The translations under genes and the position numbers were made by a program. DNA of 64,000 nucleotides from Nonomuraea jabiensis (lineage in GTDB: Bacteria; Actinomycetota; Actinomycetes; Streptosporangiales; Streptosporangiaceae), in assembly GCF_014204795.1 (NCBI RefSeq), contig NZ_JACHMB010000001.1, positions 5,840,501 to 5,904,500 of the forward strand, in the 5' to 3' direction. Positions 1 through 9,484 of this stretch are shown in pieces. How positions within the stretch are numbered: the first letter of the stretch is position 1; the number at the start of each line of letters is the position of its first letter. The notes below the pieces were generated by a model, which had not been told where the DNA came from, did no database searches, and worked only from the letters and a program-made list of their open reading frames with translations.

Positions 1-304
1 GCAGTCGCGCGCCACCCAGATCGCCGGAGCCCGGGACGACCTCACCACGGGGGCCTACCGGCGCGCCGTCTCGAGCGAGTCCGCGCGTCCCGCACCGCTC
101 TCGAAAGCCGACCGGCTCAGTTACGACGAGATCGCCTCCGTCCGCAACGAAACCCTCGCGGACGACCTGCGCACCACGGTCACCCGCGTCCTCGCCCTGA
201 CCGGGCGATCTCCGCTGGTCGCGGACCATACCAGGCCCGACCTCGGCATCCCCGTCGTACGAGTGGTCTGCCCCGGGCTTCTCTGCGAACCGGCGTTCAT
301 GTGA
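1..304 (+). CDS. YcaO-domain protein, C-terminal part (5' cut by window edge)
   Basis: About 100 residues in the frame ending at TGA 302-304; the start lies outside the window. The segment has the R-x-x-x-IAGARDD motif and the 'VVRVVCPGL' end typical of YcaO cyclodehydratase/thioamidation enzymes, which phosphorylate the amide backbone of a substrate with ATP. Its stop overlaps the GTG start of the TfuA-like gene, so the two are translationally coupled. YcaO-TfuA pairs are known for peptide thioamide formation (methanogen McrA thioglycine, thioviridamide-type RiPPs) and trifolitoxin. The substrate here is unknown because the upstream region is not in view. Confidence 0.75.
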   Translation, partial: QSRATQIAGARDDLTTGAYRRAVSSESARPAPLSKADRLSYDEIASVRNETLADDLRTTVTRVLALTGRSPLVADHTRPDLGIPVVRVVCPGLLCEPAFM

Positions 305-1752
305 TGACCCGGTACCTCTTCGTCGGCCCCAGCCTGCCGGAGGCCGCCGACCTGCTCGCGGCGGACGACATCACCGTCCTCCCACCGGTAGCGGCAGGAG
401 ACCTGCTGAAACTCGCGCCCCAGCAGGGAGACGTCGTCGGCATCATCGACGGCTACTTCCGCCAGACCCGCGCCGTCCGGCACAAAGAGATCCTCTCCCT
501 CATCCAGACCGGCGTGACAGTCCTCGGCGCTGCCAGCATGGGCGCTCTGCGCGCAGCCGAACTCGACACCTTCGGCATGCACGGCGTGGGACGCATCTAC
601 CGCGACTACCTGGAAGGCCGGCTGACGGCCGACGACGAGGTGGCCCTCCTGCACGGTCCAGCGGAGGAACGCTACCGGCCGCTCTCCGAAGCCCTCGTCA
701 ACATACGCGCGACCCTGAGCCTGTGCATACAGGAAGGGATCCTCGACGAGCCCACCGCCGCTCACCTCGTCGCCGTGCTGGCCCGGCGGCCGTACCGCCT
801 GCGCTCCTACCCGGAACTCATCCAGCTCGCCCGCGAGGCGGTCATACCAGCCGCAAAGGTCGAAGCGCTACGGCTTCTGTGCGCGACCCGGGCCGTCAAC
901 CTCAAACGCGACGACGCACTGCAACTGGTCCACAGATTACGCATGCCCCATGAAAGCCGCGCGAACGGCACCACGCACCCCTCGCCCAACTTCACCATGG
1001 CACCCACCGTCTACGTGCACCGCTGGCAGCTGGGAGCACGCAGCCTCGACACCGAGGACGGCCGGACCGCCGAGATGAGCGTCCTGCGGATGTGTCAGCT
1101 CTTCGCCCGGGACTACCCAGACTTCTACCGGGACCTGGTCTTCAACCATCTGGTCCAGGAATGTGCCTCCAACTGCCGGACCCAGCACACGGAGGCGACC
1201 CTCGACAGAGCGCTGGAGCACGCACGGCATCGCAACGTCATCCCGGATCCCCGATCTGACAACCTCGAAGAGCTGAGCTTCCTCGACCTGTGGCTGACCC
1301 CGTCAGAGCGAACCTCACGCCCGCTGAAGGACCAGCTCGGCACCTTCCTGGTGCGCAGCTTCCAGCTGACGCCTGGGGCTCCCGCGGACGGCCTGGCGCT
1401 GGACGCGCTGCGCCGGCGGCCAATCGTCTCGACAGCGGCGAAGCTCGTCAACGCCGCGAAGTCGGTGAACGAGCACGCACAGCAGACTCAGTCCATCTTC
1501 GACATCCATACCTTGTCGGCGGACCGCATTCTGACCCATATCAGCGAACGATGGGGCGCCGAACCCGGAGCCCTGGAACTACACGCACTGGACCGGGGGA
1601 TAGGCTCCCGGGACGTCCTGGTCGCTGCGGCCCGACCGTACTACCTCCTGGCAAGGTACAACCCGGACCTCATGGACCTGCGCATCGACCACTCGAACGT
1701 GAGCCCTTCATCGCCTGCGGAGACTCAATCGTCAGCGCCCGGCAAGATGTAG
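301..1752 (+). CDS. TfuA-like protein, partner of YcaO
   Basis: 483 aa. The N-terminal ~200 residues match the TfuA-like core: 'YLFVGPSLP' at the start, then a conserved stretch near residue 75 reading GVTVLGAASMGALRAAEL. In thioamide systems TfuA is thought to deliver or activate sulfide for the YcaO enzyme. The remaining ~270 residues are a helical C-terminal extension I cannot assign. GTG at 301 or ATG at 304 both follow directly from the overlapping YcaO stop. Together with the upstream gene this suggests the end of a thioamidated-peptide cluster, but no precursor peptide is visible downstream. The next sequence is a decayed transposition-type gene in the same frame. Confidence 0.75.
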   Translation: MMTRYLFVGPSLPEAADLLAADDITVLPPVAAGDLLKLAPQQGDVVGIIDGYFRQTRAVRHKEILSLIQTGVTVLGAASMGALRAAELDTFGMHGVGRIYRDYLEGRLTADDEVALLHGPAEERYRPLSEALVNIRATLSLCIQEGILDEPTAAHLVAVLARRPYRLRSYPELIQLAREAVIPAAKVEALRLLCATRAVNLKRDDALQLVHRLRMPHESRANGTTHPSPNFTMAPTVYVHRWQLGARSLDTEDGRTAEMSVLRMCQLFARDYPDFYRDLVFNHLVQECASNCRTQHTEATLDRALEHARHRNVIPDPRSDNLEELSFLDLWLTPSERTSRPLKDQLGTFLVRSFQLTPGAPADGLALDALRRRPIVSTAAKLVNAAKSVNEHAQQTQSIFDIHTLSADRILTHISERWGAEPGALELHALDRGIGSRDVLVAAARPYYLLARYNPDLMDLRIDHSNVSPSSPAETQSSAPGKM

Positions 1753-2306
1753 ATGGTCGCCGGAGGCTCACTCGGCGAAGCGGCTGGCTTCCTCGGCATT
1801 GCCGTCACACACACCACATGGCAAGGCCGGATCTATTCCGGCGCAGGTCACGTCCACAGCAGCGCCCAACGCCAGGCCGACCCTCTCGCCTTCGAAACAA
1901 GCCTCAAGAGCCTGGCCGCCAAGCTCGATGAACCGACATTCCCGCTGATCAACTACCTGCGGCGGCGCCAGGCACTCGCGATCTGGTCCATCGACGAACC
2001 CACCTGGAACGACCTGGTTGCACGACTTCCGACCGTCCCTGGTCCACAGCGTTCCGAACTCGGCGACCGGAAACGCCAGCTCGCCTCCATCTTCGCCTGG
2101 GTCGAGCTCACCGCAGGCGAGCATCGCTTCGCTCCCCGGCCAATCGAGGCCGCCAACCTCCAGAAGTCCAGCGCGTCTGGAAGCTTCGACTGGACACAAT
2201 GTGGTCCCTGCTGCAGCGTGATCGCCCCGGCCCTCACTACGCCAACCTCATGATCGAGCTCCGCAAGCTCGGCACGTCCCTGACGAGAATGATCGACACC
2301 GCCTGA
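1753..2306 (+). pseudogene. TniQ-like C-terminal relic, frameshifted
   Basis: From 1753 to about 2160 the frame reads a conserved actinobacterial sequence (AAGFLGI..., GRIYSGAGHVH, INYLRRRQAL, GDRKRQLASIFAWVELTAGEH, APRPIEAA) that I recognise from the C-terminal part of TniQ-like/transposition-associated proteins. At about 2163 one base is missing: restoring a G after CAG gives LQEVQRVWKLRLDTMWSLL and continues to the TGA at 2304-2306 (ending MIDTA). The N-terminal part is absent; the fragment follows directly in frame after the TfuA stop. It is therefore a truncated and frameshifted relic, evidence of past mobile-element activity beside the YcaO-TfuA genes. The TniQ label is from memory of the family. 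Confidence 0.55.
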
Positions 2307-2623
2307 TCATGACCGCTGCTACCCAGCCGCCAACAAAACCTGGGAACCGCCATCTATAACTGGGGGTCGCACACAGGCCAAGATCAGAGCTTCCGTACCA
2401 TTCGTCTGTCAGCCGCCGGCGCCAACTATCGCTCACAAGAACACGCCATCCCGGTCTGAAGTACCCACCGCCCGCCTCAAGTGCGAAATGGTGGGCGGAA
2501 GCGGCTCAATCGCATTGGGGAGGCAAAGTTCGGACGTCATCCAAGGAATCATAGGTACGTGGCGTACTTGACGTACTTGGCCAAGGAAGGCATCCTAGAG
2601 ATACGTTCAGTGGAGGTGTTCAC
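2307..2623. other. Intergenic region, no gene seen
   Basis: 317 bases between the TniQ-like relic and the antitoxin. I see no credible coding sequence. The 3' end holds three 9-bp iterons (listed separately) and a GGAGG ribosome-binding site at about 2612 serving the antitoxin ATG at 2624. Confidence 0.5.
2555..2581 (+). promoter_or_regulatory. Three tandem 9-bp iterons upstream of the TA operon
   Basis: GTACGTGGC, GTACTTGAC and GTACTTGGC lie head to tail, with a TTGACG -35-like element embedded at 2568-2573. The position 43 bp before the antitoxin ATG and the exact 9-bp phasing fit an autoregulatory operator bound by the antitoxin. Binding is inferred. Confidence 0.5.
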
Positions 2624-3040
2624 ATGACTGCCGTGCATTTCGACAGCTACACCGAGGCTCGTGCGCATCTCAAAGCGCTCTTGGATGCGGCTGAACGCGG
2701 CCGTGTGGCCACAGTGCGTCGGGAGTCGGCCACGACCGCCCTCGTAGATGTCGACAGACTGCGCCACTATCTCGCCGCGGTCACTCCATCTCACGCACAA
2801 GCGGTTCCCGAGGACGGCGGTTGGTCGATCTTCATTCCTGGACTGCCCCTCGCAGCCGACGGCCGGACTTTCAATGAGGCCATCATCGAGATGGTCGATA
2901 CGCTGCGCGAATACGCCGAAGACTGGCAGGACCACTTGCTCGACGCCCCCAACCACCGCGAGAACTGGGGGCTGGTGCAGTTGATCAGCCTCAGTGATGA
3001 CGATCAGCTGCGTGAATGGCTGGTAGGGAAGGCCCGGTGA
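2624..3040 (+). CDS. Type II antitoxin, Phd/YefM-like with HicB-like C-terminus
   Basis: 138 aa. The N-terminus (FDSYTEARAHLKALLDAAERGRVATVRR, spread over residues 5-32) looks like the Phd/YefM fold that binds DNA and neutralises a toxin. The C-terminal half (GGWSIFIPGLPLAADG, then FNEAIIEMVDTLREYAEDW) resembles the HicB-type partially degraded RNase H fold. A GGAGG site precedes the ATG. Its last codons overlap the toxin gene by 4 bp (GTGA), the usual antitoxin-first arrangement. Likely autorepressed through the iterons at 2555-2581. Confidence 0.75.
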   Translation: MTAVHFDSYTEARAHLKALLDAAERGRVATVRRESATTALVDVDRLRHYLAAVTPSHAQAVPEDGGWSIFIPGLPLAADGRTFNEAIIEMVDTLREYAEDWQDHLLDAPNHRENWGLVQLISLSDDDQLREWLVGKAR

Positions 3041-3462
3041 CCTGGCCCCAACCCACGCGCCAGGAACACGATCGGTTCTGTCGGATCGAAGGCTGGCGTC
3101 CGGTGCGGGACGCTCGCGGGCGAACTGGGACTCACCATGTGACCTATGAGCTCAATCTTCCCGATGGCCGGATCCTGAGGACCCGGATCTCCCATCCGGT
3201 CGATCGAAGCACCTACGGCCGGAGCATGTGGAGTCACATACTGCGTGATCAGCTACAGGTGGACGAAACGACGTTCTGGGCATGCGTCAAGGACGGCGCT
3301 GTACCCGATCGCGGGACGCCCAAGCCGCCCTCAAACGCATTGCCCGCTGATCTTGTTCAGCTGCTGATCTCTAAGGTGGGCCTGGATGAGGCCGAGGTCG
3401 CAGTGATGAGCAAGGAAGACGCCGCCGCCAGGATGCAAAAATACTGGGCTGAAGGCGTCTGA
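3037..3462 (+). CDS. Toxin of TA pair, cytotoxic translational-repressor family
   Basis: 141 aa from the GTG at 3037, which overlaps the antitoxin TGA; a longer in-frame start at 3016 exists but lies inside the antitoxin gene. The sequence has a central 'HHVTYELNLPDGRILRTRISHP' region (given here as its two halves: HHVTYELNLPDG and RILRTRISHP), typical of actinobacterial proteins annotated as cytotoxic translational repressor of toxin-antitoxin stability system. The likely role is mRNA cleavage or ribosome interference when the antitoxin is degraded. The identification rests on operon position and family resemblance; no catalytic residues are assigned. Confidence 0.7.
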   Translation: MTWPQPTRQEHDRFCRIEGWRPVRDARGRTGTHHVTYELNLPDGRILRTRISHPVDRSTYGRSMWSHILRDQLQVDETTFWACVKDGAVPDRGTPKPPSNALPADLVQLLISKVGLDEAEVAVMSKEDAAARMQKYWAEGV

Positions 3463-3791
3463 TCTATCCCGCATCCAGTGAGGGCAACCCGGACGAGCCG
3501 GCACGGCTTCGGCCTTGGCGGAAACGGGTACAAGCGGCCACTGCGCCAGGCGCCGCTTCCGCCCGACGCCTGAAGAGTTTCCGGGCAGCGGGGAAAACTG
3601 CCGTCTTCGGAAACGCTGGTGTGCCTGGCGACGCTGCAAGCCAGGCACCACCGGTGGCGGCCACAGCCGCTTGCCACGAACTGTACGGTGTGCCTCGGTG
3701 GTCAACGACGGTGCCGGTGGGATTCCGGTCCGGGGCGGGCTCCAGCAGGTCCACCACCCAGACGGGCAACGGGCGGGTGAGCCCGGCTCAC
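3463..3791. other. Intergenic region without recognisable gene
   Basis: 329 bases between the toxin and the convergent LacI gene. Short open frames exist on both strands (for example minus-strand 3464-3769) but none resembles a family I know and none has a good ribosome-binding site. Possibly decayed coding sequence. Confidence 0.4.
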
Positions 3792-4871
3792 CTACTGCCC
3801 TCGTAGTGGGGGCCGGACGGAGTTGCGGACGACGATGTGGGTGCCGAGGACCACGTGCTGGCGTTCCTCGCGATTCAGCGCGAGCCGGACCGCCGTCCGT
3901 CCCAGCTCCTCCGTCGGGATGTGCACCGTCGTCAGCCCCGGCTCCAGGTCGGCGGCGAACGGGATGTCGTCGTAACCGGCCAGCGACACGTCGTCGGGCA
4001 CCCGCCGCCCCGCCTCCCGCAGCGCCGCCAGCACCCCGATGGCCACCATGTCGGTGGCCGCGAACACCGCGGTGAACTCCGCGCCGAGCGCGATCAGCCG
4101 GCGCGCCCCCTCGTAGCCGTCGGCGCGGCCGAACCCGGTGGGAATGATCAGATCGGGGTCGTACGGGACGCCGAACGACTCGTGCGCCCGGACGAACCCG
4201 CGCACGCGGTCGAGCTTGGTGGTGCTGGCGTGGCCGGGAGCGTCGGAGCCCAGCATCGCGATGTGCCGGTGTCCCTGCGACAGCAGGTGGCTCGTCATGG
4301 CGTACGCGCCGCCCTCGTTGTCGTACTCGACCACGGTGGTCGGCACGTCGCGGCCCAGTGGCGGGCGCCCGCACAGCACGAGCCTGGAGCCGGCCTTGTC
4401 GAGGGCGTGGGCGAAGTGCGTCATGCGCTCGACGTAGGCGTCGTCCAGCGAGCCGCCCCCCACCAGGATCACCGCGTCGGCCCGCTGCTCGCGCATCGCC
4501 TCCACGACGGCCAGTTCCCTGGCCGGGTCGCCGTGGGTGGTGCACACCATGCACAGCCGTCCCTCGGCGGTGGCCTGCTGCTCGACGCCCTTGGCCACGT
4601 AGGCGAAGGACGGCCCGGTGACGTCGTCCAGCACGAACGCCACCATCTTCGTGCTGGCCCCCGACAGGGCGCGGGCGTGCACGTTGAGCACGTAGTCGAG
4701 GTCGCGCATCGCCCGCAGCACCCGCGTCCTGGTGGCCTGGGCGACCGGGTAGTCGCCCTTGATCACCCTGGAGACCGTGGTGGCCGACACGCCTGCCCGG
4801 GCGGCCACGTCGCGGATCGTGACACGCTCGTCGTCGGTGAGCACCCCTTTTGTGCTTACTTTTCGCGACAA
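3792..4871 (-). CDS. LacI-family transcriptional regulator
   Basis: 359 aa. The N-terminal helix-turn-helix reads TIRDVAARAGVSATTVSRVI, followed by the hinge (LNVHARALSGAST) and a periplasmic-binding-protein-like effector domain (MVAFVLDDV... to VRPPL). The start appears to be TTG at 4871, because GAAGGG lies 7-12 bases upstream and the next GTG (4844) has poor spacing. Such proteins usually repress sugar-uptake or hydrolase genes. No obvious target adjoins it: the neighbours are an intergenic gap and, upstream on the same strand, the caspase-nSTAND-WD40 gene. Target and inducer unknown. Confidence 0.9.
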   Translation of the reverse strand: MSRKVSTKGVLTDDERVTIRDVAARAGVSATTVSRVIKGDYPVAQATRTRVLRAMRDLDYVLNVHARALSGASTKMVAFVLDDVTGPSFAYVAKGVEQQATAEGRLCMVCTTHGDPARELAVVEAMREQRADAVILVGGGSLDDAYVERMTHFAHALDKAGSRLVLCGRPPLGRDVPTTVVEYDNEGGAYAMTSHLLSQGHRHIAMLGSDAPGHASTTKLDRVRGFVRAHESFGVPYDPDLIIPTGFGRADGYEGARRLIALGAEFTAVFAATDMVAIGVLAALREAGRRVPDDVSLAGYDDIPFAADLEPGLTTVHIPTEELGRTAVRLALNREERQHVVLGTHIVVRNSVRPPLRGQ

Positions 4872-4920
4872 GGTCGGCCCTTCACGGTTTTCGGCAGACG
4901 GAGCAGTGCGGGTGGATCAT

Positions 4921-4937
4921 GGGAGGTTACGCCTCCC
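4921..4937 (-). terminator. Small GC hairpin after the caspase-WD40 gene
   Basis: GGGAGG-ttacg-CCTCCC, a 6-bp perfect stem with a 5-nt loop, 59 bp past the stop codon at 4996. There is no U tract, so termination is only possible. Confidence 0.35.
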
Positions 4938-4995
4938 CGAAGTCTATGGCCAGGGAGATCCACGGGCGCAAGACGCGCGTTCTCCACGCCCGGCC

Positions 4996-7900
4996 TCACC
5001 CTGCCTGGCAGGGCGGGCTGTACGGGAGCCCGGGCACGTACTGGGACCACTCGCTCCGGGTGATGGCCATCCCGGACACCTCGCAGACGCGCTGCCGGGC
5101 CTGCTCCACGTCCATGCTCCAGAGCTGCGCCGTCCCGCTGCCGGACGCGCTGGCCAGCACGTTCCCGTCCGGCGTGAACGCCACGCCGTTGACCCAGTTG
5201 GGCCCGGCGAGCACCGCCCACGTGGCGGGCCGGGCCTGGTCGGCGAGGTTCCAGATCCGGATGGTGCCGTCGCGCGCCCCCGTGGCCAGCCTGCGCCCGT
5301 CGGCGGTGAAGGCCACGCTGCCCACCGCGCCCGTGTGCCCCAGCAGGACCGCCACCTGCGCCGGCCGCTCGGGGCGGGTGAGGTCCCAGAGCCGGGCCGT
5401 CCCGTCGGAGCCCGCCGACGCCAGCGTCCTGCCGTCCCGGCTGTACGTGAGCGCCAGCACGCTGTTGGTGTGCGCGGAGTAGTTGGCCAGCAGTCGCGGA
5501 GCGGCGGGCCTGGACACGTCCCAGAGCCGGATGGCCCCGGTCCCCGAGCCGATCGCGAGCATGCGACCGTCGGGACTGAACATGGAGGCGTTCAACCAGT
5601 TGTCGGCCTCGCCCGGCGAGGAGAGCAGCTTGGGGGCCCGGGGATCGGCCAGGTCCCACAGGTACGTGCGGCCGTCCCGCGACGTCGTCACCACCGTCCG
5701 CCCGTCCGGGCTGAAGGCGCCGGACTCCACGACGTTGACGTGCTTCTTGATCGTCGCCAGCAGCGTCGGGGCGGCCGGCCGGGAGACGTCCCACAGCTTG
5801 GCCGTGCGGTCGGCGGAGCCGCTGACGAGCCTGCGGCCGTCCGCGCTGAACCGCACCGTCTCGACGATGTCCGTGTGACCGGACAGCGTGGACAGCGACC
5901 TGGCCAGGCCCGGGTCGGAGACGTCCCAGAGCTTGACGGTCCGGTCGCCGGAGGCGGTGGCCAGGACGCGGCCGTCCGGGGAGATCGAGAGCGCGTTGAC
6001 GGGGCCGGTGTGCTCGCCGAGACCGGCGCGGTAGGAGACGCGGGCGGGGTCGGAGACGTTCCACAGCCTGGCCATGCTGTCCGCCGACGAGGTGGCGAGC
6101 GTCCGGCCGTCCGGGCTGAACGCGGCCGCGGTCACCGTGTTCGCGAACCCGGTCAGCGTGGTCGTGCGCCGCGGCTCGGCCGGGTTCGAGACGTCCCACA
6201 GGGTGACGGTGGCGTCGGTGGCGGCGGCGGCCAGCAGCTTGCCGTCGGGGCTGAACGTGACGTCGTACACGAAGAAGCCCCGGCCCGGCGCGGTGCCGAC
6301 GCGCTTGGCGGCCGTGACGTCCCAGAGGTACAGCGCGCCGGTGGTGGAGGCGGTGGCGAGACGGAGGCCGCCGGGGTCGAAGGTCACGCTCCAGGTGCCG
6401 CCGTCGTCCGGCGCGCTCAGCACCGTCGGGTCGCCGGGCCGCGCCGGGTCCAGCACGTCCCAGATCGTGGTGCTCCCGTCGCCCGACGCGGTCGCCAGCA
6501 GCCGCCCGTCGGGGCTGAAGGCGACGTCGTTGAGCACGTCCTTCTGCCGCAGGCGGGCGATCTGGGCGGGCCGGGCGGGGTCGGCGATGTTCCACAGCCG
6601 GGTCGTCCCGTCGTAGGAGACGGTGGCCAGGACGCCTCCCTTGGGGCTGAACGCGACCGAGCTCACCTTGTTCGTGTGGCCCTTGAGCGTGGCCAGGGCG
6701 CGTGGCCTGGCCGGGTCGGAGACGTCCCAGAGCCGGGCGGTCCGGTCCACGGACGCGGTCGCGAGCACCCGCCCGTCCGGGCTGAACACCGCTCTCACCA
6801 AGCTCGCGGCGTGGCCCTTGAGCTCGCTCACGGCCCTGGCGCGGGAGAGGTCGGAGACGTCCCAGAGCCGGGCGGTGGCGTCGCTGGAGGCGGTGGCGAT
6901 CATGCGGCCGTCGGGGCGGTAGGACACCCACTCGACCGGGCCCCGATGCCCGATCAGGCGGGCGCCGATCGGGTGCGCGAGCGTGCCGAGCAGCGCGCCG
7001 CGGGCCTCCGGGGTGTCGGCGATGCGGTAGGCGACCAGGGAGAGCTGGGCGCCGAGCGAGGCGTCGGCGGCGCCGTTGGCGGAGCCGGCGATCTGCGTGG
7101 CGACGGCCTGGTCACGTTGCCTGGTCACCTCGCCGGTCTGCCGCAGGGCCAGGACGCCGGCGGTCACGGCGGCGAGGAGGAGGACGGTGAGGGCGGCGAT
7201 CACCTGGCGGACGACCCAGGTCCGCCGCCTGCGCCGCCGCAGCGCCGCGTCGAGGAACTCCCGCTCGGTCGCCGTGAGCCCGCCGCCCCAGCCGCCCTCC
7301 CCGCCGGCCTCAGCCCCCGGTCGCGCGCCCTGCGCTCCCTGGGCTCCCTGCGCTTTCTGCGCTTTCTGAGCGACTGCCTGGGCCGCCGCCAGGCGGCTGT
7401 CCGCGTACAGGTACGCCGGGTCCCTGCCCTGCCGCTGCCACGTCTCCGCGTCCTCGGCCAGGCGCTGGCGGACGAGCAGGTCGACCCGGTTGGTCTCGAT
7501 CCAGTTGCGGAGCCTGGGCCAGGCGCGGATGAGGGCCTCGTGGGCGATCTCCGCCTCGTCCTCGTTCACCGTGAGGAGCCGCGTGCGCACGAACTCGTCC
7601 AGGACCCGCCGCGGGACGCCCGCCGGAGCCAGGTCGGCCAGGGCCACCCGCTTCCTCGTGTCGTCGGTCTGCTCGTCGAGGTGCACGAGCCGGACCAGCA
7701 GGTCTCGCGCGATCGGCGCCACGTCCGCGCCGAGGTGCCGCAGCGTCTCCTCGGCGCTCGTGGCCAGCGCCCGCGCGATGCCGCCCGAGGCCCGGTACGC
7801 GGCCATCGTCAGCGTTCTGTCCGTACGGCGCTGCCAGGTGGCCAGCAGCGCGTGCGACAGCAGCGGCAGCACGCCGCCCGAGTGCTCCACGCCACCGGCT

Positions 7901-9338
7901 CCGACGTCTTCGAGCAGCAGGTCGGTGAGCCCCGGCTCCAGCGAGAGCCCCGCCCGCGCGGCCGGGCCCTCGATCGCGGCGCGCAGCTGCGTCACGGTCA
8001 TGGGCCCGACGATCGCGGGCCGCTGCATCGCCTCCAGCAGCTCCGGGTACGACGCGCAGTGCCCGAAGAAGTCGGCCCGGACGCAGGCCACCACGGCCGC
8101 CGACCTGGAGAGCGCGGCCAGCTCCGCGACGAAGCGCCGCCTGGCCCGCTCGTCCGCGCACGCGGTGAAGACCTCCTCGAACTGGTCCACCACCAGCAAC
8201 AACCGCCGGCCGCCCGGGGTGAGCCTGCGGGCCAGCTCCGCCGACGGGTCCGCGCCCGGGGCCAGCACGACGCACGACAGCTCCTCCGCCATCTGGTGCC
8301 GCAGCGCCGGGATCAGCCCGGCCCGCAGCACCGACGACTTCCCGGCCCCCGAAGGACCCGTCACGATCAGCGGGCGTCCGCTCCCGAACGCCTCCCGCAC
8401 CCGCGCCACCAGCGACCTGGTCAGCTCCTGCCGCCCGAAGAACACCTCCGCGTCCTCGGGCCCGTACACGGCCAGCCCCCGGTACGGGCTGGCCTCGTCG
8501 CCGGTCTCCGCGACCGGCGGGACCGGCCGGGAGCGCGGGGCCACGTAGGCCGGGTTGACCGCGAACGCGCGACGATCGCCCAGGTCGGTGGCCTGGCGGC
8601 GAGGGGGGGGAAGCCGGCGTCGGGGAGCCTGCGGGCCAGGGTGTGGTAGACGTGGTCCAGCGTGAACACCGAGGGCCCCGCCGGGTCGCCCGCGTTCAGC
8701 AGCCGCAGCAGCGCGCCGCTGAAGGCCGTGTGCCGGACGCCGGGCAGCGCCCAGGAGTTCTCGTCCCTGCTCGACGACGTGATCAGGTACGCGCCCTGCC
8801 ACATCGAGTCGAACACCCGCTCCACCGCCTGCGACGACGCCCCGTGGGCGCGGCCGGCGAAGCAGCAGTCCAGGACCACGACGACGAGCTCGGCCCGCGA
8901 CGCGGACAGGATCTGGCGCACGACCCCGTACGGCAGCGCCTGGTATCCGGGCGCGCCCCGGCCGAGGTCCACGGTGGCGCGGGTGGCCAGGTGCAGCTCG
9001 TTGTCCGGGCCGATCAGGCCGTGGCCGACGTAGTAGAACATCAGGACGGACGTCGCCTCCTGGGCCAGCCGGTCCAGCGCCTGCCCCAGGTCGGCGGGGG
9101 TCGCCGGGTCCAGCCGTACGGTCAGGTGGGCCGGCGCCAGCCCGCCGCGCTCGACCAGGCAGCGCCCGACGTCCGCGACCGTCGCCGGCACGGCGGGCAC
9201 CGCCGGCAGCGGCGAGCCGGGCCGATGCGTCCCCGTGCCCGCCACCAGGACGCGGGCGCCACCGGACGACAGTAGGAGAGGTGGACCGTTCCAGCGCGGT
9301 CGGGGCCTCTCGACGGTCGCGAATTCGTCGTCGGTCAT
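4996..9338 (-). CDS. Caspase-nSTAND1-WD40 protein, frameshifted at an 8-G tract
   Basis: From ATG 9338 (GGAG nearby; longer in-frame starts lack support) a caspase-like peptidase C14 domain runs about residues 20-240, with His in YYVGHG and Cys in LDCCFAG. At 8603-8610 the frame breaks in a run of 8 G; with 9 the protein continues as one chain of about 1447 aa. The continuation has an nSTAND1 NTPase (Walker A GPSGAGKSS, Walker B LLLVVDQFEE), a winged-helix region, one transmembrane helix (VIAALTVLLLAAVTAGVLAL) and 14 WD40 blades, i.e. two 7-blade propellers, ending in RSEW..YVPG.PY...C. The architecture fits a membrane-linked bacterial conflict/cell-death protein in which STAND oligomerisation activates the protease. 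Whether the indel is real, phase-variable or a sequencing error is unresolved. Confidence 0.85.
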
Positions 9339-9484
9339 CCGGCGCTCCACGGCGAGGAAGGTCGGCGGGCGGCACGTGCCACGAGGCGCCGCTCCGAGCG
9401 CGCCCCGTGATCCCCCGACAACTTCCGGTTGCCAGGGTACGCACCTTTCCGACCTTCCGTCGAGATCCCGCGCCGGGCCGGGGA

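Noticed and set aside
3464..3769. Minus-strand ORF of 101 codons upstream of the toxin
   Set aside because: No start signal or family resemblance; recorded as a gap.
4759..8649. Long plus-strand frame of 1296 codons
   Set aside because: Antisense to the caspase-nSTAND-WD40 gene; low-complexity Pro/Gly/Arg/Val composition typical of GC-rich shadow frames, no domain.
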